Shown here piece after piece: positions 12,218-25,800 of a stretch of DNA of 64,000 bases. The position numbers were made by a program, and so were the translations under genes. The notes below the pieces were generated by a model. That model was not told the origin of the DNA, did no database searches, and saw only the letters and a list, made by a program, of their open reading frames with translations. Source of the DNA: Haliclona indistincta (taxonomy: Eukaryota > Porifera > Demospongiae > Haplosclerida > Chalinidae); the NCBI GenBank assembly GCA_964017065.1, contig OZ024784.1:6429152-6493151 (forward strand), given 5' to 3'. Position 1 is the first letter of the stretch. Each line of letters starts with the position of its first letter.

Positions 12218-12328
12218 GTCTCAAGTCACATAGCTCGTTTACGTGCTGGCTGAGCAAGAAACGTGTGCCAATTTTTACGATAATCGCAAAAAAATTTTTG
12301 TAAAAGACCACACCCATCTCTATGCAGC

Positions 12329-15300
12329 ATGGCGGCTCCAGTGAAGGAGAGTGATTATCATCTTTCAACCGAGCTCACTGGGCACTCTGGAGATGTGAGG
12401 GGTGTAGCTGGCTTGCAAATGGACGAGACTAAAGCTACGTACATTGTAACAACGTCACGTGATAGGACAGCGCGTGTATGGCTGAGAGAAGATCAGAGAG
12501 AGTACAAGACAGTAAAGGTATTTCGACAGCACAAGGGATTTGTCTCTTGTGCTTGTGTCGTACCTTCTGACAGTGAGGCCGGGAGAGAGAAGTGTGAGTT
12601 TGCATTACGATTTACTTGTATTGTAGTGGTAGTACATACAATTTACTGGTTGGGAGTCGTATCAGCTGCAAATCTTGTTATAGGTTGCATTGCCACCGGT
12701 AGTCAGGATAACACTATCATGTTGCTGTCCTTAGATGGTGATAGTGAAGGTACTGTAGCTATTGTGTGTGATAACCAGGTACCAGCGCCACTAGATGCTG
12801 ATCATTGCTTGACTGGTCACAAGGGTCATGTGTCCTGCATTACCTATCAGTGTAACAGCATTATTTCAGGCTCATGGGATGGGTTAGCAGCTATCAGCAG
12901 TACTAAAAGTGTTGCTATTATCTGTTTCCTGCCAGTACTGTCAAGGTGTGGGATCTCAGCAGCTTCACTTTAACTAGTTCCATGGCTGCCCATCAGCCGG
13001 CAGTGTGGGCTGTATCTGGTCTCTATGAGCATGATGGCACTCACCGAGCCCTGTCAGGTCACCACTAGCAAACACTGCATGCTGAGTGACAGTGTTATGG
13101 ATTCCGTGTTGTTGTACTACTATATATAGGTGGAGCAGATCGGATTATTAGACTATGGGAGTTAGATACCAGTCTGTGTGTGCAGGAGTATAGTGGTCAT
13201 GCTGATGTGGTGAGAGATGTGAAGGTAGTCAGTGCTGACGTATTCTTGTCTGCTTCCAATGACTGGTAAATACACTAAATAATTTGATACATTGCATACG
13301 TGTATCTGTCTATTACAGTGTTATTCGTAAGTGGAGTATCCACTCTGCTCAATGTTTGAGGGAATTCTACGGTCATCAAGCGTTCGTGTATTGGTAAATT
13401 ATTCATTGCTTGGTGTCTTATGTTTTTTTTCTTTAGCTTAGCTCCTACTCCTGGTCTTGAGGATGACTTTGCATCATGTGGAGAGGATGGAACTATTAGA
13501 GTATGGAAAGGTGATCTATTATTGACACACTAGTGGATTTTACTCAAATATGATCATTGTAGGAGGCGCATGTGTGCAGGTGATAAAACTGCCGTGTATA
13601 TCAGTTTGGTGTGTATGTCGGATGGAGGGTGGAGACCTGGTGGCTGGGTCTAGGTAAACCTGCTATAATGTGTATTTTACTATTTTATGTTTGATATGCA
13701 GTGATGGAATTGCTAGAGTTTTCACTACTGAACCAACAAGAATGGCATTGCCTGAGGAAATTGCTGTGAGTTTAAAATACATAGAAGATCTCTCTAAAAT
13801 ACATAGAAGATTGGTTGAACTCGTACTTCCTCCATATTCTAGGCTTTTCAGTCCAAGGTTGATGAGTACAGGTATACATTAGTGATGATTATGTTATGAG
13901 CTATCTGTGTGCCATTAGATCTGCAGCTAGTGGTGGTGAGCAGTCTATTGATGTTAGTTCACTCCCTGGGATGGATGCTCTGAGTCAGCCAGGTAGCTGT
14001 GACTATGTACTGACGACTCATTGTGTGCTCGTGTGTTCACTGTAACAGGCAAGAAGACTGGTGATACCAAACTGATCAATAACAAAGGCAAGGCTGAGGT
14101 GTACCAGGTGAATCACCGTGTCATTGATCACTGTATACTGTGTGTGGTTATTATGGTGTAGTGGGACGAAGACGCCGTGCAATGGGTGAAGGTGAGAGAC
14201 CTCTTAGCTACCAGTCATCCTGTTCACTATGCTGTGTAGATTGGTGACGCCATTGGACAGGCTCCTAAAGGGGGGAGTGTCTACATGGGACAGGTGTGTT
14301 TACTCTCATAACTGTAGACACTTGTCTCTTTCATTACTAGGAATATGATTATGTGTTTGATATCGAGTTAGATGAAGGGAACCCAACAATGAGAAAACTT
14401 AAGCTACCATACAATAAGACAGGTACTTCAGTCATTGTGAATTTAACACAAAATTACACTTTGTCGTTGTTTTATAGTTGATCCTTACATTGCTGCTGAT
14501 GAGTTCCTGACTGCTAATGATCTACCAGCAGGGTACCTAGATGAGGTAGAGAAATAAACACTCGTGTGACAAAGTGAATCAGCTTCTATAGGTTGCTGAG
14601 TTTATTATAAAGAATGCCGATGTAGACACGGCCTTCTCTGGTGGGGCTATCAATGATCCATTCACAGGTAGGAGATGAGCAATATGATCACTGAGAGATG
14701 ATTACTAGGCCTGTATAGGAGGAGGTCGCTATGTTCCTGGTCAGGGGAGTACAGCTGGAAGTAGTCGACAAGGAGAAGACCCTTTCACTGGTGAGTAGTG
14801 GGTGAGTTGTTTGACTACCTAGCTTGCGTGTTGTGCAGGGAGCGGTCGCTATGTTCCTGGTCAGGGGAGTACAGCTGGAAGAAGTCGACAAGGAGAAGAC
14901 CCCTTCACTGGTGAGTAGTGGGTGAGTTGTTTGACTACCTAACAAGTGTGTTGTGCAGGGAGCGGTCGCTATGTTCCTGGAGCACCACAAGATACTCAAC
15001 CTACAGGTACTTTCACTGTTTTATACGAGTGATATATTATCCTCCATGCTTAGTATCCTTCACAAAAGGGAGCAGAGGAGGCAGTAAAACTGTACAACCA
15101 ACACGGAATCCTTACTTTCCTCTGGTTGGTAGCTAGCTACTGTTACTAGTTCAAGTACATGTACTAAAAACAATTGTTTGTCAGGAGAGTATGAAGACCT
15201 TCACAAGCCCGGCTGACTATGGCACTAAAGTGATTGCAAAGATCAGGGAATTCAACACCTCTCTGCTCATTGTAAAAGTTACTGATTTTTTAGTTTTAAT

Positions 15301-16419
15301 GTTTATCATTTTGTCACAGCTGAACGATGACCAGTTACAACTACTAGAAGGTACTACTAGTCGTCTAATTCACAAGTGATTGATGCTTTTTGTTTTCAGC
15401 CTTTTCAACTAGCTTCAGCTCTCGTAGTGTGGATGCTCTTGACCTTCTCTTCTCCTTGTTGTCTACATGGCCGCAAGAAAATGTCTTCCCAGGTCTCTCT
15501 CTATCTCTTCATACTGCACTGTCATGTTGTGTTTCCAGTTCTTGACCTGGTACGGTTAGCAATGCTCAACAAGCAATGCTGTGACTATCTCACCACATCC
15601 GATATTGGAAGAGATCTGTTTCAGCTGTTGATTAAACTAGCAAGGTAAGTAAAAATTGTCAGACTAGTGCTGTAGAGTTTTGTGACTTGTGTTTCTTTCA
15701 GTGGAGAGGCAAAGAATCATCTTTTGGTCTTTAGAATACTGTCTAATGCATTCTCTTATGATAGTGGAGTACAGCTAATGCACTCTCAACGAGTGCAGGT
15801 AATGAATCTTTACCGTTAGTTTGACCAGTTTCTCTCTTCTAGTTTTTCTCAGCATTGCCCGGATTTATGGGAATTGAAAATAGGACTAATCAAATTGCTC
15901 TAGCAACTGTCATTCTCAAGTAAGCTAGGTCACATGCTGCTAGTGTATTCATCTCTCATCAGTTATAGTCATTACTACAGTCAACATATCGACCAGGATG
16001 GTATATCAGATTGTGTTAATGCAGTCATCCAAGTAAATAATATGCGACAATTTTTTGTTAAACCTCTCATTAGTAGCTTCCGGTAGTATTATTTTGTATG
16101 CATTGTACGTGCAGGTATTGAAGTCACAGTCACAGGACAACGAAGCCAAGTTTAGAGTATTAGTTGCCTTGGGAACGATGGTATGGGTTAGGCTAATACT
16201 GTATTGATCAAAGAGTCTCTCACTCTCTGCAGTGTCAGAGGTGCATGGCTGCTGTCAAGAGTGCCAGCACTTCAATAGACTACAGCAGCGTACTGGTACC
16301 ACTCTGTGATGTTCCAGACCCTCTCAAGGTTAGTACCTGGATTGGTAGTACTGTTTGGTGAGACTTTTTTTTTACAGATATCAGAATGTGCATTGCACTT
16401 GCTTGAGCTGCTATTATGA
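12329..16419 (+). CDS. PLAA: phospholipase A2-activating protein (Doa1/Ufd3 homologue)
   Basis: Complete gene, 30 exons with consistent phases, 841 residues predicted (human 795). Exons: 12329-12593, 12684-12882, 12936-13057, 13130-13265, 13319-13393, 13437-13510, 13563-13653, 13702-13765, 13843-13871, 13919-13992, 14049-14107, 14162-14191, 14240-14293, 14341-14422, 14478-14545, 14592-14667, 14719-14790, 14839-14910, 14959-15006, 15054-15124, 15185-15271, 15320-15350, 15400-15492, 15539-15644, 15702-15798, 15843-15919, 15963-16032, 16115-16180, 16233-16328, 16378-16419. Domains in order: N-terminal WD40 propeller (TGHSGDVRGV, GSWDGTVKVWD), the ubiquitin-binding PFU domain (YDYVFDIELDEGNP...LKLPYN), a Gly/Tyr linker, and a C-terminal PUL helical domain that binds p97/VCP. 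It acts in ubiquitin-dependent sorting and turnover with p97. The last exon ends ISECALHLLELLL, matching the family's C-terminus. Start codons of PLAA and the cysteine-rich gene are 111 bp apart. Confidence 0.96.
14719..15006 (+). repeat. 120-bp tandem exon duplication in PLAA
   Basis: Exons 14719-14790, 14839-14910 and 14959-15006 start exactly 120 bp apart. The first two 72-nt exons and their ~48-nt introns are almost identical, encoding repeats of GRYVPGQGSTAG...DPFTG; the third retains only the start of the unit (GSGRYVPGAP). All are symmetric phase 1, so copy number can change without a frameshift. They lie between PFU and PUL. Confidence 0.9.
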
Positions 16420-16626
16420 TGACTAGTAAAACAAAAATCATGTTACAAATTAATATTACATGTAAAAACAAAATTAATATTACATGTAATGTATCATACA
16501 CTCGTGTTTTTAAAAATTGTTCATGAATTTCTTAGCGATTTTTATAGAGCTCGTAGCCTTTGTTGATGAAAACCACCACTTCCTATTTGGACAATAAATA
16601 CATAATAATTATGATTTTGATAGAGA

Positions 16627-16875
16627 TTGGTTACCTCAGCTTGTTTTGCTGTTGGCAAGGTGAGCTGTGAGTCTCTCTGGTACTGTAGGATGCTAGATAA
16701 GATTCTACAGTATCAGTGTTCCACAGACCTTGTTAGGGTTGTCAGTACTGCAGTACACAATGTTGTTGCTCTGGACTGCTGGTTTAGTGAAGTGCTTGAA
16801 GCTCAGCTTCTTGCCTGTCTTCCACCCTCCAAGAATCGATGCCGGCTCAAGTATCATGAAATGCCTTCACAATAG
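16627..16875 (+). other. open reading frame of unknown status, overlapping the VPS13 3' end
   Basis: An 82-codon frame, open upstream to the TAG just before 16624, with balanced composition (STDLVRVVSTAVHNVVALD). It could be an alternative 3' exon of PLAA: an acceptor tttgatag precedes AGATTGG at phase 0, matching the PLAA exon ending 16328. It may equally be chance. PLAA has a better-supported terminal exon at 16378-16419, and the last 20 bases overlap the VPS13 terminal exon on the other strand. Confidence 0.25.
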
Positions 16876-19800
16876 CAAACATAAGAATATATTATGAGAG
16901 GAGAGTATATGGATTGGAGCGTGCACCTGTCAGTGACCATGAGAAATCTGAGTGGTTTCTCGGATAACTCAGAGTGCTCTACATAGCAGTCAGATTCAAC
17001 ATATACTCCCTCATTAGTTCCCTATAGTGAGGTAACAATATATTCATCATAGACTGATCCATGCTTGCGCTAATGTACTCACTACTAGTAGTGCATTGCC
17101 AATAGCCTTGTAAGGAGAGAAAGGTCTAACCACACCATCTCTGCCTATGAATCGTGGTGGTCTGATCTGCACTATATCAATGTTGCCCACTTGTGTTTTT
17201 CTGCAATGATAAGATGCATCAATAAATATAATCCCTCTAACAGATGCTCATGCTGCTCACCTGGTGACAAAAGCGAGTGTACCACTGGTAAGGTCAATGA
17301 GCCCTCCAGCAGGACGCACCAGTAATCCTACCAGACCTTTACCAGTTCCCTTCAACAATCCTACAGCTCCCTCTTGCTTTATACCTGCATCAACAAGATA
17401 TTAGTCCATCACAACCCTTTAACTAGCCTTCACCATATGAAACTGACCTTTGACAGGTTGAGTGACTACTCCAGTAACACCTTCAGCTACATTCTAGAGA
17501 TGAGATGATCAAATGTTCTTCATTCTATCTACTAAGTACCTTTAGAAATCCAAACGCTTTTGATCCGAGCTTGTTGCTCTTGACTTTTTCCTGTTGTCTC
17601 CTGTCAATAAACTCATCATCAAAGGTCAGCTTTGCAAACACATCTCCAAAGGCTCCAGTGATGCGAGCCCCAGCACCAGTAAGACCACCTGTAGGTCACA
17701 ATAAGTTACAAATGACTAATGCATGCCACACAGTTGGTTACCAAATGTGCCACCAAAAAAGCTCTTCAGTCCAAGGCCTAAGCCCTCAGCAAATTCTCCA
17801 GGACCCAACACACTTCCCTATATAAATACGCACAATTAAAACAGTCGATTAGCTCAAGCAAATTCTACTAGAAGACTTTTGTTCATGAATCTCTCTCTAA
17901 CCTTGATGGGTTCATAGAACAGGTCTACTGTCCCTACCACTACTCCTCGCACCACCTTCACTGGGTTACCCAGTACATCTAGGCCGAGGATGATCTTGTG
18001 AGCCTGAGCAATCCCCTATATCAGCAACCAAACTAGTAGCAAGTGAGTGTCCAGTTCACTGCTCTCACCTGACCAACGTAATGCTTGACAAACAGGTCTT
18101 TAAGTTTCATGAAAGTGACAACTTGATACTCCAAATGAAACAAACTGAAACTGATGAAACAAACAGAAAGAGACTATCAACCTGAACCAAGATGGATACC
18201 ACACAGTGTTACCTTATTTCTGCCTCTTGTACAGATGTTAGAATGACTCCCAGAGAATGCAACAAGAGGTATAAGAACCTGTCTCCCACAGACTGTTCTG
18301 ATGAGGATAGGTTCCTGCCCACACCACGTACATTCAGACTGAGCGTGATCTATGAGACACAGAGTAACAGCATCATAGTGACAACCATATCACGATACCT
18401 TGATGGGAGAGAGGTGAAATGCATCGAAAAAATTCCTCTTAGCAGCTTCATCACTTGCCTATTGAGGAGAAAAATTCAACATCACACTACACAGCAAGAT
18501 ATATTAGCACTTACCACAGGAAGAATGATCTCCTGAAGGGACTTAGCAGAATATTCTACATCACTCTCAACATACTCAGCCTATACAGAAGACAGTGTGT
18601 ACATGCTCTTTGTTTGCAGTAAGATCCACTCACGTCCAGTAGTCTACTGCTATCAGTCGGTGCAAACTCAGCTAGTGCTAAGATGAATCCCACATCAACA
18701 TTCAGTGCCATCTTCTGAATCAACACATGTACATATCTGAAGAAAATTTAGACTTAACTCATCAGTTACAAAATAGATCGACCCTCACTTGAAGTGATTT
18801 ACATAAGGTTGGTCAGTCTTCCGTAGAATGATGCTAGCTTCGATGAATGGTTTGGGTTCTAAACGGCAAAATGAACATGCTATATGCAATCTCTGTGCTG
18901 CATTATGTACCTGCAGTAGAAGCAACAGTTGGAGGAGGAGGAACAGGATAGAACATCTGTGGATATACTGCAAACGGAAGCTGGTTGTCCACCTGAACAG
19001 TAGAGAAAGACAGAGAGGGAGGGAGGGAGAGAGAGAGGGAGGGAGGGAGGGAGAGAGGGAGGGAGAGAGTGAGTGAGTGGGAGACTAGAATATTAGTAGT
19101 TACTGTAAGAACTCACCTGAACATAACCTATTTTAGCATTCAGAGAGTAGTCTTTGTCAGACAGACCAAAAGAGACCTCCACTCCTTGGTAGTTAGTGCG
19201 ACGCAGTTCACCTTCTAGTGGACTGAACATCTTCATTGCTTCAAGATTTACCTATGAAGTGTGGAACGATAGTGTACAAGTGTGCTCTTCATTAATGAGT
19301 TCTGTGTCGTGCTGACCACAAGGTTCTTGATGTTAACATCAGGTTGCTGGCGCTGGTATGCATCCTCAAGATGAGCAATGACTGTGTTGTTAAGTGTCTT
19401 CCACAGACCTCTCTTACGAGCTACCTGCCATATCACGCCAGTCCTGAAACACAGATTATGACTCGTATTATATTGACAAGCACAATCTCTCACTGTGTTA
19501 TTCCAATGAACGCCACTTCTCTCTTCCTCTTGTTGTCTACAAGCGACACTCCAACTGATTTGAGAGATAAAGACACATCAACATTGTTCTGTGACACAGA
19601 GTCCGCAGCCACTATCTGGTCCAACACTTCCTCATCTCTTGTGAACACCAGCACACGTTGTAGACCATCAATGAATGACTTCCAGTAGCCCTTGACTACC
19701 TGTGGTGATGATGACCCTGGTTTCTGCTGCATATCAGAACGTTCAATTGCTACTAGTGACTCAGTGCAATCAGCTTGTATGGATAGCCAAAGGTCCTCTT

Positions 19801-22800
19801 TCGGTACAGCTAAGCTAGGGCTGACTGCTGCACTCACTGAAGCAGTAGTGTCAGATGAAGATGGTGTTTTGCTAGGTGGAAGTTGCAATGAGTGGAATAT
19901 GGGCGAGGTTACTCCTTGAGGAATGGTCAGCTTGAATGAGTCTTGTCCATCCTAAGCAATCAGATAAAGTGAGCTACAGCTGATACAATAGGTGCCTCCA
20001 ACAAACCTTAGCAACATCAACAACAGAACTGCTCATCTTCCCATCCTTGATCTCCCAACGAAGCTCCCGTTTAGCACAGGGATCATCCCACGTGTACATT
20101 AAGCTCTCCCCGGGACCAACATCATACCATGGGAATGGGTCTCTACAACACACAGAGTACAGAGAGCTGTGCATCAGTTGTCACTGACTAATCATACTCA
20201 CTTGCTTTCTTGTCTGAATCTGAGAGTGAGATCAGGGAACAGATTGATGACCTGTACTGGAGCACACCCATCATAATAGGAGCTGAAGGTGACAACAGTA
20301 CTGCTCTGTGTCTCCTGTACTTCAACACAGACTGCCTTAGTCTGCATGGAGTGGTGGATTGATTTTCCCCACATTATTTCACCACATATGCGCTAACCTT
20401 TCCTTTAAGCTGTAATACAATAGAATCAGACGTCTTGTAGTTGAAGAAGACACTATCACAATTATCGGCTGATATGTGCATTCTATTGGAGTCCAGTAAC
20501 GGCCAGAAGGGAATCAACTGATGTTGGAGAGAATGATCATGAGCACAGTATGATATCAGCTACTGACCTCTCCTTGAGGTAGATCAATGTGTCTAGAGGA
20601 CCCTTCCTCCCACACCTTCAGATCAGTCTGTGTGTATAAGATACGAGGATATTACACTATTACTGTCAGTTAATACAGTACTGTCTTACATTAGACTGAT
20701 TTGCTATCAGGTAGTATGGTGTGACCACTATCAGCTTAGAAAGAGTAAACTTGGACAACTTAATAGTAACACCAAACTGTGCAATAGAACAAATCAATAT
20801 CACCGTGAGTACAGCCAGCAGAGCTAGGTTACACTCACATTATACTTGGCTTCATTGAGTCTAGTTGTCACTAGAAAGCTGTCTCCTACAGCTTTCAATG
20901 GAAGATGCTTAGACCATTCAGTGACACTATCACGAGTGGTAATGGCCGAGAGACGAATCTATACCAGAATATCAGTTGAATATAAGCAATGTCTCGATAC
21001 TCTTACCTTGTGTTCTCCACAGGAGAGTAACTGGATGTTTTCAGAAGGAGGATGACGTGATACTTTGCCGCTCTTTGTATCCTAACAGAAAGCACAGCAC
21101 ATGATCCATATAGCAGTAGTATATGCACACCTTGTACTGTAGTGTGAGACCTGTCTTGTTGATCATCCAATAGGGACAGTATATATTGAGACGATGATAG
21201 CCGAGATCTTCATGAAGTACTTCCAACTCCTGGAGATAAAAATTTCATCCGTTACACATCATATACTGTCACACATACCACTGTACTGCGATCCTTTCCT
21301 ACAATAAACGACGAGTGATCAGGAAACTCTGGAGACAGAATAAGCTTCCCAGACATCTTCTCCTCAGGAATCTGCAACAAACAAAAAGCTGGAGTATGAC
21401 CCACCTGCTCTTCACAAACACACACACATACTTCTACAATCAGGACAGGAGGACTGGTGACTGAGAATTGATTAAACTCATAAGATTCTCCAGATTTTAA
21501 GAAAAACGCATCCAATGAACCATCCTGTAACAACACAAAGCTATCTTGCTGCACACTGCACTAACACAACACACCTCTGCTTCCACCATTATTGACACAG
21601 GCAGCAGGTTCTGCACCACCGCTGGAGCATGCACATGGAAGACATGATGGGCGAACACACCCTCTGGGAGACCCTTCTCAACCTTGAATGACTCCTCCTT
21701 TGTTATCACCTACACACAAGAGGACCCTGTCAGGTGACCACACCCACACACACTAGCAGCACACGGCTTACTCTGGTGTAGTAGGCTCCAGAATAATCAC
21801 CACGAACACACTTGGTCTCAATAACTTTCTGGGTACTCTGCCACATGAATCCAGAACTAACAGCCTCTAGCCTGAGTAGAGTATAGACAACATGCACCTA
21901 ACACATATTGGTCGCACTAACTGCATGTCTGCTGGCACAATATTCAGTTCAGCAGTAAAGGCGATTCCAAATGGCACAGGATACATGTCACCAGGCTCTA
22001 CTACTGTTAGTGGTGATGGCTTAGCTTTAGGTGTTGGTGGAGTCTGTAGCAGTCTAATAGGTATGGATAGATGATTCTTGACCTGTGAGTGGAAAGTGCA
22101 TGAGCATTCATGCATCACTGTTTAAGAGATAGTACCTGTACTGGTGACCTGACAGTGATGGTCTTCTTAGCTCCAGTCACAGCCACCTCCACCACTAGGC
22201 CTGTCTGAGGGCCCAGGGAGGCCTATAGCAACAACAGCATAACAATGACAATAAATTGCTTAATGCTCACATCTTTGGCTGCCAGCTCATGGTAGTATAG
22301 TCCAGGACTATTGACAGGTACACCTGAAATGTTCCGGTACTCCTTACCAATCTAGAATGGAAATACATGTACACCATTACTTGTTTTGTGAAAATGTACA
22401 AAGTCCATGTGCTCACGCTAAAATCAACATAATGCTCTTTCTCCTCGGACTGTGTGACCACTGAGGCATAAGACACTCTAGTAGCTGGTCTCTTGAAGTA
22501 CAAGTCAGCCTTCTCTCCATCATCTAGCTTGATAAACTCCTTTCCTTTTGATAACTGGAAATACAATATTCACAATACATCTCTCACTAAATACAGCTAC
22601 CAACCGTTAAAGTAGCTGCTGGCTTCACATACAGAGACAAAGTTGGTCCAAGCTAAGAACAGCAGAGCAATAATTGTGTCATTCAATACAGTATTTAACA
22701 TGTACCTTATTGACAACAGTGAATGGTGAACCTGTGAGTGACTTGACATTGACCAGCCCCTCTACCTTCTTACCATACTCCTTCATGCAATCCTACAGCA

Positions 22801-25800
22801 AGATACAGCATGCAGCTAGTACAACACACAGTGCTGTGAGCTTACAGTGGCCAGATCCTTGATGAGTTGTAGTGAGGACCTAGTGACAGTGATCTGTAGA
22901 GGGTCAGTAGCAGCTAGTGACACTGTCACTTTGGGTCCTGATTTACGACTATCCTCATTCATGAAGTTACCAGTAACCTAACAACAAGATAAGCAAGTAC
23001 AGTGAATACAGGAGTAATACCTCAGCATGCAGGTTCCATGGCTGTAGTTTCCCATTGGTCAGCTCTAGAGGCTCTAGCAATGGCTCCCATACTGACAGCT
23101 GCTCATTAAAGTATGATGCCTCGCACTGGAAGTCTGATGAGACACTGAGCTGAAAGGAACATCAAGTTATAACCATCATAGATAATGCTTGTATGTACCT
23201 TTCCTGTCCAGTCAAACATCTGCACCACAGCTGTAGCATTGAATGCCAGCACAGGAGTGGCTGGACACTGCTCAGTGCCCTCATTCTCTAGTATCAACTC
23301 CAGCCCCTCTAATGAAAGAGTCAGCTACACAAAGCAATACAGCAAACTCATCATTAGAGCTGTCTTATCATTGCACACCATTTCTTCTGATGACTGTTCT
23401 TCACTGGTCACTTCATCAGTAGAGACGCCCCGATGGAGAGGCACTGGAGGGGCAGAGTACAATATCACACTCATCATCGCTAACACACACCTGGTAGCAG
23501 ATACCACAGCTTGTCCTGTAGGATTGGCTTCTTCTGCCACAGATCAGCAGGTGCTGGAGGAGGCTTAGGCTTCTCCTGAGGTTTAACGTGACAAATAGAC
23601 ACACAATATAACTTTCAAGCATACCGCTGAGAGCAGTAGAGTTTGCACTGCGTGAATAATGAGCCTGATAATGGGAGGTGATAGCTTGAGAGTGACTGGT
23701 TCTACTGTTCCATTGACCACCATTGCTGACTTGTCCAATGGACCTGAAGCTGCTAGTGTCATGGAGAATGGCAGCAGCACCTTTTTGAGAGAGAGAGAGA
23801 GAGTGATTGAATCAGTACTATTGTACATCTCACAGCAGAAGTGATTTTGTTAAGATTGTAGAAGCTGCTGGTCATGATGGAGACATCAGCCATGTTGAGC
23901 GAGACACGCTTAGAGTTGGTCTCTGAACTTAGTTGCAGATGAAGATAAGTAGATAACTATAATAGCAACAACACATGAACATAGTAGTCACATAATTGAT
24001 ACACTGACCTTCAGAGTGAGAGCCTGAGGTTCTGGAGACTCGACAGTCTCAATCAGGGCTACACGCACATCTTGAATGTTAGCGTCTACCTTGATTGTAG
24101 GGATGTTGAGCTTTCTGCCTTCCTTTTCTTGCTTCTTCTTGCCATCCTCTAGCTCCTTCACTGGTTGCTGGTCGTCCTTGTTGTTCTGTAACTGAGGTAG
24201 TTTTACATCAGCAAACAATGCTTTGAAATAGTTTGCAACATTTTCAATAAAATTAATGTCCGTAATAACAAGAATGTCTCGAATCTTGAGCAATACTGAA
24301 AGATGAAACAGAAAGTGAGTCATATGAAACATGTCAAATGAAACATACTGAAGTGTTCTTGATTCTGTAGAACATACTCAACACCAAAAATTGGTTTGTC
24401 AATACGACCAGTGTAGGCAGACAGTGGATTGCTAGTGTAGTGCTGTATGACACGATTACTGAGGACAGAGAAGCAAGTATAAGCATGTGACTATGTAAAG
24501 ATGAGACTCACCCAGTGTTTCTATCTTGCCTCTCTTCCTGCAGGTCCAGTAGAGCCATGTCATTAATGGAGGCTTTCAGCTCAACATCATCGTTAGAGTA
24601 CACCTCAGTCGCTACCTTAGCAGCCACCAGCTGGAAACCAGCCAGTCCACAGCTATCTCCTAGTATTTGAGGACTGGGACCCTCTATTGACTGTGTGTCA
24701 TAGAACAACATTGTTATTGTACAATATCTAATCAATTTAGGCTTATTTTACAGCATACATGTTGCATTGCTATGGTGTGCATAAAAGCTGACTTGTTTTC
24801 TGCTTCAAGGACTACTATAAAAAGTGTACTATTGTGAATTAAGCACTTACAGATACATACTTGTGTATTAAGCACAACCTCAAACAACAATGACTATGGT
24901 ATTTGAGTTTGTGATAATATTTTCACAAATATCCAACAGTGTTGTCCAAACCTACCAGTGAAGGCTCATTCTTGAATAGCTGAAGTGCAAATTCACTCAA
25001 CACAACTGAGATTGAAAACTTCTTATATCTGTCAACAGTCTCTGTCTCCTCCACTACTACTACTACTGGTAAAGCACACTCCTCAACATCATCATCTGAA
25101 GAGGAGAACATTGTAAATATCCAAAATCAGGAGAATGTATGCATTTCTAATGCTGACACGTTTAGTATCGCTAAGTACCTTTATATGTGAGTCCCTCCAT
25201 GATAGCTCCAGCCACTGCAGCCTGACGATCATCTGTGAGACAATAACAATACTACCGCACCACAACATGTGTGTCACAAGTACCTTTGGGTAACAAAGGA
25301 AGCAACAGCTCTGCTAAGGCAACACCATACTTCAGACCAGTCTCCAAGTCTTCCTGACCCAGCAATACCTACAGAATGACAAAGCAGAATGACCCTCATG
25401 CATGTGCCGAGAATAAACAAGCAAAGACAACTAGGTTAGTGTAAGCACAGCACGGAACCTACCTTGAAGGTGCCTAGTTGAGCTTCAACAGAGACCAGTG
25501 GTATCTGTGTGTACCAGGAGCACAGGTTCCTGTCCAGGTTGACCAGCATAGAGTATGGCTGTATCAGAATACGCTCAGCAACAATAACTACATTGTGCTC
25601 CACACCTTTAAGCAACACCCTACATAGATAAAAAGGAACATAGACAGAGCTAGTTGGTCATGTTGGTTGGTGTCCTTCTACCTAGAAGCTTTAAATTCAC
25701 TCAACGCGATCCCGTAGCTCTCATAAGCAACATTCTTCTCTACATTAGTGATCTGGTTCTCCACGTGCACTAGCCCAAGGTCCACCATGAAGGCTTGCTG

